Source: JTS-AC122 sp050246015 (GTDB lineage Bacteria; Planctomycetota; Phycisphaerae; Phycisphaerales; UBA1924). From it: a stretch of DNA of 64,000 nucleotides. The stretch lies in NCBI GenBank assembly GCA_050246015.1, contig JBFWWU010000006.1:124001-188000 (forward strand), written 5' to 3'. A model generated the notes under the pieces. It was not told the DNA's origin and ran no database searches. It saw nothing but the letters and a program-made list of their open reading frames with translations. Within the stretch, counting starts at the first letter, position 1, and each line of letters begins with the position of its first letter. Positions 29,278 to 38,172 of the stretch are shown here, one piece after another. The position numbers and the translations under genes are program-made.

Positions 29278-30609
29278 TCAATCGTGCCGCAACGCCACGA
29301 TCGGATCCTGCTGCGCCGCCCGCATCGCCGGATACAGGCCGAAGATCAGCCCCGTCAGCGTCGCCACCGCGAACGCCACCGCCACCGACCAGAACGTCAC
29401 GAACGTCGGCAATGTAATGTCCGGCGAGACCATCGCGCCGATCATCGGCAAGCGCGGGATCCTCGGCGTGAACCACTCGATGAACACGCTGAACCCGATC
29501 CCCAGCGTGACGCCCAGCACGCCGCCGATGCAGCCGAGCACGACGGTCTCGACGAGGAACTGAAAGACGACGTGCCGGCGCGTCGCGCCGAGCGCCCGGC
29601 GGATGCCGATCTCGCGCGTCCGCTCCGTGACCGACGCAAGCATGATGTTCATGATCCCGATCCCCCCCACTATCAACGAGATGACTGCCACGAACACGAG
29701 CGCCGCCTGGGCCGTCAGCGCGCTCTTCTTGGCGTTCTCGAGCAACTGATACGGCACATGCAGCGCCACGTCCCGCATATCCGGATGCCGTACTTCGAGC
29801 GTGCGCTCAATCAGCGAGGCGTACTCCAGCACGACCTCGCGCGATGGCGCGGAAACATAGATCTCCGAGATCTGCACCTCGCTCGCCTGGAACGAGCCGC
29901 TCTCGCGCCGGATCACCTGGTCGCCGAACACGAGCGATGCCGTCGTGATCGGGATGTGCACGTCCAAACTCAGATCCCGGCCCACCAGCGCCGCCCCGGC
30001 GCCGCCCGCCAGGCCGATCGGCTGAAGCACCCCGACCACCCGGAACACCTTGTCGTCAACTCGCATCGTCGCGTCGAGCGGATCGTCAAATGGAAATAGA
30101 TCCTTGGCGACTTGTGATCCCAACACACACACCATCGCCCGTTGGTCCAGATCCTCTCGCGTCAGGTATCGGCCCCGCGCGATCTTGAGGTTCGCTACCG
30201 TCGCCAGATCCGGGGTGGTACCGAACGTTTGACTAACCTTTCGTCGGTCGTCCCGGAAGATTTGCCCCCCCACTTCCTTGAGCGGCACAATGACCTCGGC
30301 GTCCGGCAGACTTGATTCAATGACCTGAAGGTCTTCCCGAGTTACTCCAAATCGACTCATGAAGCTTCGGCGTTGGCCACCTTGGGACTGCTGTGCCTCA
30401 GCCGGTTTTTGCGAGCGGATGATAATGTTCTTGGCACCCAATCGTTCGAGTTGGGCGAGCGCCTGCCGCTTGGTACCTTCGCCAACACTAACCATCGTGA
30501 TCACCGCCGCGACGCCGATGATGATTCCGAGCGCGGTGAGAATCGATCGGAGAATGTGAAGCCGCAGGCTGGTGATTCCCAGCCGGATCATCTCGATAAC
30601 AAAACTCAT
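29278..30609 (-). CDS. MacB-like ABC transporter permease (FtsX fold)
   Basis: The 443-residue inner-membrane protein has one N-terminal helix (LTALGIIIGVAAVITMVSVG), a large periplasmic MacB_PCD-like domain, then three C-terminal helices. The FtsX word TERTREIGIRRALGA and NIMLASV are present. It ends PIVALRHD. No ATPase or membrane-fusion gene is adjacent in this window, so the transporter partners are elsewhere. The start at MSFVIEMIRLG was preferred over one 7 codons upstream. It lies 33 bp after the kinase-like gene on the same strand and may be co-transcribed. Confidence 0.9.
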   Translation of the reverse strand: MSFVIEMIRLGITSLRLHILRSILTALGIIIGVAAVITMVSVGEGTKRQALAQLERLGAKNIIIRSQKPAEAQQSQGGQRRSFMSRFGVTREDLQVIESSLPDAEVIVPLKEVGGQIFRDDRRKVSQTFGTTPDLATVANLKIARGRYLTREDLDQRAMVCVLGSQVAKDLFPFDDPLDATMRVDDKVFRVVGVLQPIGLAGGAGAALVGRDLSLDVHIPITTASLVFGDQVIRRESGSFQASEVQISEIYVSAPSREVVLEYASLIERTLEVRHPDMRDVALHVPYQLLENAKKSALTAQAALVFVAVISLIVGGIGIMNIMLASVTERTREIGIRRALGATRRHVVFQFLVETVVLGCIGGVLGVTLGIGFSVFIEWFTPRIPRLPMIGAMVSPDITLPTFVTFWSVAVAFAVATLTGLIFGLYPAMRAAQQDPIVALRHD

Positions 30610-30642
30610 CGCGACATCATACCGGTGCAACCGAACGCCGTT

Positions 30643-31311
30643 TCAGGCGGCTGCCGAAGCATTTCTTGAGATCAAGACAGAGATCACGACGCGTGTTCCT
30701 CGTGGAACGTGGGGGAGAATCGCCATTCGCCCGCCATACGCTTGCAGAAGCCGCTGACAGGCCGAGATGCCAAATCGCCGCGTGCTCGATTGCGATTGTT
30801 GGTACCCTCGACCGTTGTCGGTAACAGTGATGTCCAGAGTGTTCCCCGTGGAACGATGCCAGTCGATTTCAATCGTTCCCGCTGCAGCCGGAACAGCCGC
30901 TATGGCGTTCGACAGCACGTTCAACAGGACATGCTCGAGTACGACGGCGGGCATTGCAACAGATAGTTTTCCCGACGCCAGTACATTGATCTGACACTGG
31001 GAGTCCATGTTCACGACAGAATGCTCTACGACCTGCCGTACTTCGCACTGCTTGGACGCCGCACTCGGCCCACGCGCTGTGTCCAACAACGCGTTGGCGA
31101 TCAACAGGACTCGGTCTGCCGCCTGACTCGCGGTTCTGAGCGCGTTCGCGGCGCCCGGGGCAATCCCAGGCAAGCGCAACGCCTCGTCCGCTTCCTTCCT
31201 GACCACCGTGAAGGCGTTGCAGATCTCGTGCAACAACTCGCCCGACACCATGCCGAGGGCCAACCTTCCAGCAACGACCGCATCTGTCGATTGTGCGGCT
31301 TGTGAAGTCAT
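30643..31311 (-). CDS. Soluble histidine-kinase-like ATPase (HATPase_c)
   Basis: The 222-residue protein has an N-terminal helical segment with GELLHEICNAFTVV, which may include the phospho-acceptor His, and a HATPase domain with N-box LEHVLLNVLSNAI, a DNGRGY box and a G box (RRFGISACQRLLQAYGG). It has no membrane or receiver domain. It is divergent from parB with about 70 bp between. Two parS-like sequences lie inside its coding region. The partner regulator is unknown. Confidence 0.82.
   Translation of the reverse strand: MTSQAAQSTDAVVAGRLALGMVSGELLHEICNAFTVVRKEADEALRLPGIAPGAANALRTASQAADRVLLIANALLDTARGPSAASKQCEVRQVVEHSVVNMDSQCQINVLASGKLSVAMPAVVLEHVLLNVLSNAIAAVPAAAGTIEIDWHRSTGNTLDITVTDNGRGYQQSQSSTRRFGISACQRLLQAYGGRMAILPHVPRGTRVVISVLISRNASAAA
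30694..30709. promoter_or_regulatory. parS-like site 1
   Basis: The 16 bp TGTTCCTCGTGGAACG differ from the ParB-binding palindrome TGTTCCACGTGGAACA at two positions. It sits within the coding sequence of the HATPase gene, about 670 bp from the start of parB. Chromosomal parS sites are commonly near or inside genes next to parB. Confidence 0.7.
30840..30855. promoter_or_regulatory. parS-like site 2
   Basis: TGTTCCCCGTGGAACG also differs from the consensus at two positions and shares its right half with the site at 30694-30709. The two sites are 146 bp apart. Their co-occurrence next to parB makes chance unlikely. Confidence 0.7.
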
Positions 31312-31381
31312 TGTCAGTATGATCGACTGAAAATGCGTTACACTTCGCCCTTCCCTGACGATCAATTTGATGGATCACTAC

Positions 31382-32341
31382 ATGACAACACCCACGCGAA
31401 AGCTCGGACGTGGACTCACTAGCCTTCTCAGCGCCCCCGTGAGTGTGGCTCCTTTGCGATCCGCGACTGAATCGACGGATCGTTCTCGCGATCCCGCGGA
31501 TGGGGAAGCGATACAGCAAATTAGCCTCCACTATCTGATACCTAACATATACCAGCCTCGACGACAGTTTGAGGCGTCATCGCTGGAACGGCTTGCCGAA
31601 TCAATCCGCTCCGCGGGTGTCATGCAACCCATTCTTGTTCGACCGGCCGCGGCCAGTGGGGAGGGCAACGGAGAACCACGGTATGAAATCGTCGCTGGCG
31701 AGCGGCGCTTTCGCGCGGCGGGACTAGCCGGGTTGCCAGCCATACCCGCGATCGTGGTGAACATCACGGATGAAGAGTCGGCGGAGTGGGCGCTTATCGA
31801 GAACATGCAGCGAGACGACCTGGCGACGATGGAGAAGGCCGAGGCGCTTCGGGCGCTGACCGAGCGCTTCAATCTCACCCACGCCCAGGCGGCCGAGCGG
31901 GTCGGGCTGGATCGGTCGAGCGTGACCAACCTGATCCGGCTGACGGAACTTGAGCCGGAGATCGTGGCTCTTCTTGATCAGAAACGACTGACGCTCGGGC
32001 ATGGCAAGGCGCTGCTCGCGATCGCGTCTGGTCCGGGGCGCGTGGAACTGGCGCGGCGTGCCGCGGAGGAGGAGTGGTCCGTCCGCAAGCTCGAACGAAC
32101 CGGGGCGGTGGTCGCCGCCGGCCAAGGGCGAGCGCGCGACGCCGGCTCGCCCCGTTCGACCCGCGCGCTCGAGCACGAAGCCGGCGTGCGGGACCTGGAG
32201 CAGCAACTCGCGGAGCACTTCGGGACCAAGGTGGAACTGTCGGTAAGCGGCCGCGGCGACAAGGGGAGAGTGATCATCAGTTTTTATGACCTCGATCACT
32301 TTGATTCATTGATGGCGAAGATGGGGTTCCGGCCGCGGTAG
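31382..32341 (+). CDS. parB: Chromosome-partitioning protein ParB
   Basis: The 319-residue protein has the N-terminal ParB/Srx domain (PNIYQPRRQF, EIVAGERRFRAAGLAG with the CTP-binding GERRFRA box, LIENMQRDDL), the HTH domain (THAQAAERVGLDRSSVTNLIRLTEL), and a C-terminal dimer domain. The N-terminal KLGRGLTSLL is typical of chromosomal ParB and may contact ParA. No parA flanks it. Starts at 31370 or 31367 are also possible. Two parS-like sites lie in the divergent neighbour. Confidence 0.95.
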   Translation: MTTPTRKLGRGLTSLLSAPVSVAPLRSATESTDRSRDPADGEAIQQISLHYLIPNIYQPRRQFEASSLERLAESIRSAGVMQPILVRPAAASGEGNGEPRYEIVAGERRFRAAGLAGLPAIPAIVVNITDEESAEWALIENMQRDDLATMEKAEALRALTERFNLTHAQAAERVGLDRSSVTNLIRLTELEPEIVALLDQKRLTLGHGKALLAIASGPGRVELARRAAEEEWSVRKLERTGAVVAAGQGRARDAGSPRSTRALEHEAGVRDLEQQLAEHFGTKVELSVSGRGDKGRVIISFYDLDHFDSLMAKMGFRPR

Positions 32342-32375
32342 CGCCCCGGGCGCCTCGCGACAACGGACGCGGGCG

Positions 32376-33329
32376 TCAGGCCGCGCCCCAGACGGCGCCC
32401 GGCGTGTGGCACGTGATGGCATGAGCGGCGTCCCCAGCCGCGGCGAGCAGCCGCCGCATCGGTTCATCAGGGTGCTCATCGCTGAGTTCGAATGTCGAAT
32501 GGTGGATGGGCAGCAATCGGGCGGTCTCGTCGCGCGCGACCCGGCGGAACATGTCCCACACCTGCTCGGGCGTGGCGTGGGCATGGTCCCACGGGTCGTA
32601 CGCGCCGATACCGAAGATGGCGAGGTCGATCGGGCGCGTCCCCGAGAGCGCTTCGGTGTGGGCGGTGTCCCCGGCAAACAGGACGGAGTAGTTCGGCGTC
32701 GGCGATCGCGGGTCGCACGAGATCACGTAACTGTTGTAACCACGGGCCCGGTCAACCGCGCGGCGTGCTCCCCAGTGCGCGGGCTTCCAGGCGGTGACGG
32801 TCAGCGGCCCGAACGGGATCGCGGCGTCCCAATCCAGTTCCACGACGTCGCGGAACCCCTTGGGGATGAGCCCCGCAGTCTGACGCGCCGTGATCACGGT
32901 GGTGCGCGGATCGACCAGACGGCGCAGGCTCGGGCGATCGAGGTGATCGAAGTGCGCGTGCGAAATCAGCAGGAGATCGATCGGGGGCAGATGAGAAACG
33001 TCGAGTGGTGGGGGGGTCATGCGGCTGACGCCCACGGTGTGGCGACCGATGCTCACGCCGATGCGGTGCGAGAAGACGGGATCGGTGAGGATGTTCAATC
33101 CGCCCAGGCGAAGGAGCACCGTGGCGTGGCCGAGCCACACCGCGCTGATCGCGTCGCCGACCATGAGGGGCGCCAGGTCGCCCACGGCGGACCGGATCTG
33201 GGCAAGCGCTTCGGGAGTCGGGAGTGGGGGGCTGGCGGCGTCGCGGAGTGACTGCCAGACATGCCGGGGGTACCGGCGCAGTCCGGAACGAGCGGCGGCG
33301 GCAGCGCGTTTGAAGGCATCGGGGCGCAT
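32376..33329 (-). CDS. MBL-fold hydrolase (UlaG / NAPE-PLD-like)
   Basis: The 317-residue protein has the metallo-beta-lactamase signature SHAHFDHLD near residue 122 and downstream ligands in FAGDTAH and LLPIHHSTFE. An N-terminal WLGHATVLLRLGG strand matches the UlaG/NAPE-phospholipase D group. Members hydrolyse lactones, phosphodiesters or amides; the substrate here is unknown. Start 33329 was chosen because the frame upstream is not similar to the family. It ends 35 bp after parB (convergent). Confidence 0.88.
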   Translation of the reverse strand: MRPDAFKRAAAAARSGLRRYPRHVWQSLRDAASPPLPTPEALAQIRSAVGDLAPLMVGDAISAVWLGHATVLLRLGGLNILTDPVFSHRIGVSIGRHTVGVSRMTPPPLDVSHLPPIDLLLISHAHFDHLDRPSLRRLVDPRTTVITARQTAGLIPKGFRDVVELDWDAAIPFGPLTVTAWKPAHWGARRAVDRARGYNSYVISCDPRSPTPNYSVLFAGDTAHTEALSGTRPIDLAIFGIGAYDPWDHAHATPEQVWDMFRRVARDETARLLPIHHSTFELSDEHPDEPMRRLLAAAGDAAHAITCHTPGAVWGAA

Positions 33330-33423
33330 GGAACACCATCCGTTGATCGCCTGCGGGGCCGGAGAAGCCCACAGCAACGATACCCCTCTCGCCGGGTGGA
33401 AGTTCGTGTCGCGGTCCGCGCTC

Positions 33424-34248
33424 TCACCCGGCTTGCGGGACAAGGCCGGCTCCGGGACGCACGATGACGGCCTTGGTGTAGGCGAGTTGAAAGCCCATGC
33501 GGCGGACATTCCGCTCGGTCGCCGCCCCAGGACGCGAGCCGATCGTTGCCAAGCGCGCCCCGCGCTCCGCGGCGGCGTTCAGACGGAACGCGATGAGTGC
33601 CTGTTGAATGCCCCGGCGTCGATACTCAGGCAGGACGCTCAGGCCCGCGAGCGATCCGACATCGCCCGCGGCGGACATCGAGAGCGAGCCCGCGCCCACG
33701 ACCGCGCCGTCGATCAATCCAGCGACGCATACCGCCCGCGGGTGCCGAGCCCACCGACCCGAGAGTTCGTAGTCGGATTCTCCGGGCGTCACGCCGGGCG
33801 GAAAGAACCCCGACATCGAGACCCGGCTGTACTCTCGGACGAGGCCGGCATCGGACTTGTCGATCTCGCGGATGACGAGCGCGGCGGGGGGCTCAACGAC
33901 CGAGCGCGCGGTGCTCGATCGATCGAGCGGACGGTACAGCACATTCTCCCAGTTGCGCAACACAAAGCCCGCTCGTTCGCAGGCGAGCATCGCCGAGGGG
34001 TGCGCATACGGACAGATCTCCACGCGCGGCTCGATCGAATTCTCCTGGTACCACCGAGCGAGCGCTTCGATGTCGGCCGGGTCTATTTCACCCCCCAGTC
34101 CGATGCCCACAGCGTTATTGATCCACGATCCGGGGGTGCCTCGGCCCGCACATCCGCCCGCGAACCGGCGCGACTCCGGGGCGATCTCGGCTAGGTCGGT
34201 CGCCTGGCGCCCCTCTTCGAGGCGGGCAACGGTCGAGTGATCGAGCAT
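33424..34248 (-). CDS. GNAT-family acetyltransferase
   Basis: The 274-residue protein ends in a GNAT domain with the acetyl-CoA-binding region SLAGLSVLPEYRRRGIQQALI and the C-terminal VRRMGFQLAYTKAVI. The N-terminal half looks like a degenerate first GNAT-like copy (CERAGFVLRNWENVLYRP). Substrate unknown. ATG 34248 was chosen; the frame extends to 34290. It lies 19 bp after the Minf_1886-type gene. Confidence 0.8.
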   Translation of the reverse strand: MLDHSTVARLEEGRQATDLAEIAPESRRFAGGCAGRGTPGSWINNAVGIGLGGEIDPADIEALARWYQENSIEPRVEICPYAHPSAMLACERAGFVLRNWENVLYRPLDRSSTARSVVEPPAALVIREIDKSDAGLVREYSRVSMSGFFPPGVTPGESDYELSGRWARHPRAVCVAGLIDGAVVGAGSLSMSAAGDVGSLAGLSVLPEYRRRGIQQALIAFRLNAAAERGARLATIGSRPGAATERNVRRMGFQLAYTKAVIVRPGAGLVPQAG

Positions 34249-34267
34249 GTTCGAGGATAGGGCCCCG

Positions 34268-34702
34268 CTAGGACATGGCGATCTGGCCAAAGGCTTCGTC
34301 GAAATCGAAGACCCCCTGGAAATCTTCGAAGCGGTCCTTGGGGCTGCTGCGGAGGGCGCCGCGGTCGATCATGGAATAGACCAGGACGCCGAAGTCTTCG
34401 GTTCGGCGGATCCCCCATCGGTCCAGTACGGTCTTGGCGAGCAATCCGTATCGCTGCAGCGCGACATCACGGAAGCCCAGGCAGAGTTGCTGCCCGGAAA
34501 CATGCCGGCGCTCGTCGGTGGGATCAACCGGGATCTTGACGGTGATCGTCTGATCGGCACCCATTGAACCGGCGGCCTTCACGGTTTCGCCGTGCACGGT
34601 CTGAACGGTGTGGTGCAGCGCTTCGCGGAGGAAGGCGTAGGCCTGAGGCGGGAACGAAGCCGCTCGGGATCGAATCTGTTGCCATTCCAGATCGGTGGGC
34701 AT
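34268..34702 (-). CDS. Minf_1886 / Planctomycetes-Verrucomicrobia conserved protein
   Basis: The 144-residue protein matches the conserved family restricted largely to Planctomycetes and Verrucomicrobia. Words include YAFLREALHHTV, HVSGQQLCLGFRDVA, LDRWGIRRTEDFGVLVYSMID and FDEAFG. Function is not known. It is a useful lineage marker here. The start MPTDLEWQQ was chosen by similarity. Confidence 0.82.
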   Translation of the reverse strand: MPTDLEWQQIRSRAASFPPQAYAFLREALHHTVQTVHGETVKAAGSMGADQTITVKIPVDPTDERRHVSGQQLCLGFRDVALQRYGLLAKTVLDRWGIRRTEDFGVLVYSMIDRGALRSSPKDRFEDFQGVFDFDEAFGQIAMS

Positions 34703-34780
34703 GACCAACACAACTCCGCTTAGACGACTGCCAGAGGCAGGCGGAAATGATAGCATCGCACGAGAATCAAGTCGTGCGGA

Positions 34781-35260
34781 TCATCGGGCGGACGGGGCCT
34801 GGAGCAACAGTCGCGCGATCTGTGTTTGGCGGAAAGCAAAGATCCGTTCGAGTTCCGGTCGGACAAGCAGTGAGTGGATCACCGGTCCGCCACGCGGGAT
34901 GTATTGGACACGGTCGCGGACACGGGTTGCGGGTGCCCCGTCAGGTCCTGCGAGGGAACCGAACAGGTGCTCGTGTCGCCAGAGTTTGTACGGGCCGGAG
35001 CGCTGCTCATCGACGAACGAGAACGGGGGGTCGTAGGCGGTAATTTCGGATTGCCAGCGGATCGGGATGCCCCGGAGTCGGAGTTGGTAATCGATGACGA
35101 GGCCGACCGCCATCTGGACGGGCATCGGGGTAAGAATGGAGAACTTGAGCGAGGGCGGTGTGATCGCTTCGAGGTTTCGGGCGTCGGCGAAGAAGGCGAA
35201 GACCTCGTCGATGGGAAGGGGAATCTCCATCGAGACGTCGAGCCGGTATGGTGGTCGCAT
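34781..35260 (-). CDS. SRPBCC-domain (START-like) protein
   Basis: The 159-residue protein fits the SRPBCC ligand-binding fold: EIPLPIDEVFAFFADARNLEAITPPSL at the start, YQLRLRGIPIRWQSEI in the middle and a C-terminal long helix (LERIFAFRQTQIARLL). Members bind lipids or cofactors; the ligand here is unknown. ATG 35260 is preferred by similarity. Confidence 0.8.
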   Translation of the reverse strand: MRPPYRLDVSMEIPLPIDEVFAFFADARNLEAITPPSLKFSILTPMPVQMAVGLVIDYQLRLRGIPIRWQSEITAYDPPFSFVDEQRSGPYKLWRHEHLFGSLAGPDGAPATRVRDRVQYIPRGGPVIHSLLVRPELERIFAFRQTQIARLLLQAPSAR

Positions 35261-35376
35261 ACAGGAGTATTCGGCGACGGCGCGCGATTCGATGCACTCG
35301 CGGGCGGAGTTGAAGAAGGACCGGGAGCGCAGGTGCAAACGAGCGCGGGCGGCGAGCGCCGAACCCGCGCGCTGCT

Positions 35377-36462
35377 TCAGGCGGGGCTCGGGATCGAGTC
35401 CATGACGCGGAGCAGAACCTCCGCCGCGAGATCGCCCGCCCGGCGTCCCGACGTGGCGTAGGCCCGGGTGATGACCCGATGCGCGCCCACGGGCACGACA
35501 TTGGTGGTGATGTCTTCGGGGATGACGTAGTCGCGGGCGTGGAGCACCGCCGTGGCGCGCGCCGCCTGCGCCAGCGCCAGGGCGCCGCGAGGCGACAGAC
35601 CGAGGCGAAGTTCCTCCGCCCGGCGTGTCGCGCCGGCGAGCGCGATGATGTAATCGATCAGCGCCTGCTCGACCCGGACCTCGTCCGCCTGGCGCTGCAA
35701 CCCAACGACTTCCTCGGCGCTCATCACCGGCCGGAGATGCTGCAGGGCATTGTCCGCGGGACGGAGGCTCAGCACCCGCGCCTCGTCCGCAGGCGCGGGG
35801 TATCCGAGGTTCAGCCTCATCAGGAAGCGGTCGAGTTGATTCTCGGGCAGCAGGTACGTGCCCTCAAAGTCATCGGGGTTCTGCGTCGCGACGATCATGA
35901 ACGGGGCGTCGAGGCGGTAGGTGAAGCCGTCAACCGTGACGGTGGCTTCGTTCATCGCTTCCAGGAGCGCGGTCTGGGTGCGCGGGGGCGTGCGGTTGAT
36001 CTCGTCGGCGAGGACAACGTTGGCGAAGATGGGCCCCTTCTTGAACTCGAAGTGTCCCGTGAAACCGCCCGCGCCGTTGCCCGCGGCGCCGGGGTGCGGG
36101 GATTTTCCGTTCAGGCCGGACTCCGCCGGGGCGCCGCCCGGGCGGTACACGCTGACCCCCAGGATGTCGCTGGGGAGCATGTCCGGGGTCAACTGGATGC
36201 GGGAAAAGGAGCAGTTGATGCTGCGGGCGACCGCGCTGGCCAGAACGGTCTTGCCGACCCCGGGGACGTCCTCGATCAGCACGTGCCCTCGGGCGATGAG
36301 GCAGCACATGATGCGATCGATCGCCTCGGCGTTCCCGAGGTAGACACTGCCGATGTTCGCGCGAAGTCGTTCGAGCGGGCTTGACATATCGGTGGATGTC
36401 CCAGGTTCGGCGGTTGAGGCGGAGGATCGCTTGTGAATCTTGACCGGAGGCTGACGCGACAT
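35377..36462 (-). CDS. MoxR-family AAA+ ATPase
   Basis: The 361-residue ATPase has Walker A EDVPGVGKT, Walker B VVLADEINRTPPRTQTALLEAMNE, sensor 1 MIVATQNP and the C-terminal lid (ELRLGLSPRGALAL). MoxR proteins act as chaperones for metal-enzyme or surface-protein maturation, usually beside DUF58 and VWA genes; none is next to this one in the window. An insertion of Gly/Pro-rich residues lies between Walker A and B. AAGGA precedes ATG 36462. Confidence 0.93.
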   Translation of the reverse strand: MSRQPPVKIHKRSSASTAEPGTSTDMSSPLERLRANIGSVYLGNAEAIDRIMCCLIARGHVLIEDVPGVGKTVLASAVARSINCSFSRIQLTPDMLPSDILGVSVYRPGGAPAESGLNGKSPHPGAAGNGAGGFTGHFEFKKGPIFANVVLADEINRTPPRTQTALLEAMNEATVTVDGFTYRLDAPFMIVATQNPDDFEGTYLLPENQLDRFLMRLNLGYPAPADEARVLSLRPADNALQHLRPVMSAEEVVGLQRQADEVRVEQALIDYIIALAGATRRAEELRLGLSPRGALALAQAARATAVLHARDYVIPEDITTNVVPVGAHRVITRAYATSGRRAGDLAAEVLLRVMDSIPSPA

Positions 36463-36774
36463 GAACGGAGTTCCTTTCGCGTGAAGGGGTGAGTATATGA
36501 ACACCAACCGGACGCCGATAGCCCGGGTTCAAAGCATTTGCCCTTCTTCAATTCGTAGCGGCTTCGGCGAATCAATCGCCGGCCCCGACGCCTGTCAACC
36601 CGCATAGGCGGATGGTCTGCCGCCCTGGTTTGGCCCACGAGCCTCTGCCGGTCGCAAACTCATACGCCGACATGTCGGAGGATGTTGCTGGGTCGCGCGA
36701 TCAGAATCGGAATCCTCTTCGGGCGGGGCTCCTGCGTGAACGCCGCGCCCGGTTGTTCCCAATCATTCCGCACC

Positions 36775-38172
36775 ATGGAACCCGACCCTTCGAGTCACGC
36801 CGCAACCGCGCCGGACCAGGCCGCGCTGCCCGCCCTCGCGCTGGAGCCGGTTTCTCTTGGGGCGCGAGTGCGCGGCGTCGACACGCTGCGGGGTGTGGCG
36901 CTGCTGGGCATCCTGGTGATGAACATCACCGCGTTTGCCTATCCGAGCATCGCGTATCTGAACCCGGACGTCCCGGCGTTGCGCGAGTACGCGGGCGAGT
37001 TCAGCGGCGCGAACAAGGCCGCGTGGTGGATCGCGCACACGTTCTTCGACCTCAAGATGATGTCGATCTTCTCGATGCTCTTCGGCGCGGGGCTGGTCCT
37101 GATGCACACCCGCAGCGCCGGGCGGCATACCGCGGCCGACGCGGCCCGGTCCGGCGCCTTCGCCCGCGTCTACTACCGGCGGATCGCCTGGCTCTTTGTC
37201 ATCGGCATGATCCACGCCTATCTCATCTGGTGGGGCGACATCCTCGTCGCGTACGCGATCTGCGGGCTGGTCCTCTATCCCCTGCGCCGCGTGCGGGCCC
37301 GCTGGCTCATCATCCTGGGCGCGGTGGTCACCCTCGTGGCCGTTCTCATCAGCGCCGGCTTTGGCGCGGCGCTCAACTACCTCCGCGACAGCGCCGCCGA
37401 GTCGCAGCGCATCCTCGACGCGGGCGGGTCGCTCTCGCCGGACCAGCAGGGCATGCTCGACGGCTACCGACAGACCATGGCCGGCATCAACCCGCCCGCG
37501 GGCGAGATCCAGAGGGTCATCGCGCACATGCGCGGCTCGATCGCCCAGGTGCTGGGGCAGAACGCCAAGGAGGCGCTCATGCTCCAGACCATCGTCTTCA
37601 TCATGGGGACCCTCTGGCGTGCCCTTGGGATGATGCTGCTGGGCATGGGGCTGATGAAACTCGGCGTCTTCGCCGCGGCCTGTTCCACGCGCTTCTACAT
37701 CATCCTCACCACCGCCGGATATCTTGTCGGCTTGCCCCTGGTTCATGTCGGGGGCGAGCGCCTCGCCAAGTCGAACTTCGACTTCATCGACCTGTACTTC
37801 GTCAACGGGCACTTCAACTACATCGGCAGCGTCTTTGTCGCGCTGGGGCACGTCGGGGCGGTCATGCTCGCGTGCCGCGTGGGCGTGCTTGCTTCTCTGC
37901 GCTCACGGCTCGCCGCCGTCGGCCAGATGGCGCTCACCAACTACCTCATGCAGTCTGTCCTGTGCGTGCTGTTCTTCAACGGCTACGGCGGCCTGGGCTT
38001 GGGGCAGTTCGCGCGCCTCGAGCGCGCCGAGACGTACCTCGTCGTCGCCGGAGTCTGGACGCTCGAACTGGTCTGGAGTCCGATCTGGCTGGCGCGCTTT
38101 CGCTTCGGGCCCGCTGAGTGGCTCTGGCGCTCTCTCACCTACTGGAAACTCCAGCCGATGCGGCGCGGCTAA
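36775..38172 (+). CDS. DUF418-family membrane protein
   Basis: The 465-residue protein is hydrophobic, with about eight or more membrane segments. The N-terminal RVRGVDTLRGVALLGILVMN and the C-terminal QFARLERAETYLVVAGVW region and WLARFRFGPAEWLWRSLTYW match DUF418/YeiB proteins. A cytoplasmic or periplasmic loop near residues 190-260 is unusually polar. Function unknown; transport has been suggested for the family. Its stop overlaps the end of the convergent kinase gene. Confidence 0.85.
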   Translation: MEPDPSSHAATAPDQAALPALALEPVSLGARVRGVDTLRGVALLGILVMNITAFAYPSIAYLNPDVPALREYAGEFSGANKAAWWIAHTFFDLKMMSIFSMLFGAGLVLMHTRSAGRHTAADAARSGAFARVYYRRIAWLFVIGMIHAYLIWWGDILVAYAICGLVLYPLRRVRARWLIILGAVVTLVAVLISAGFGAALNYLRDSAAESQRILDAGGSLSPDQQGMLDGYRQTMAGINPPAGEIQRVIAHMRGSIAQVLGQNAKEALMLQTIVFIMGTLWRALGMMLLGMGLMKLGVFAAACSTRFYIILTTAGYLVGLPLVHVGGERLAKSNFDFIDLYFVNGHFNYIGSVFVALGHVGAVMLACRVGVLASLRSRLAAVGQMALTNYLMQSVLCVLFFNGYGGLGLGQFARLERAETYLVVAGVWTLELVWSPIWLARFRFGPAEWLWRSLTYWKLQPMRRG

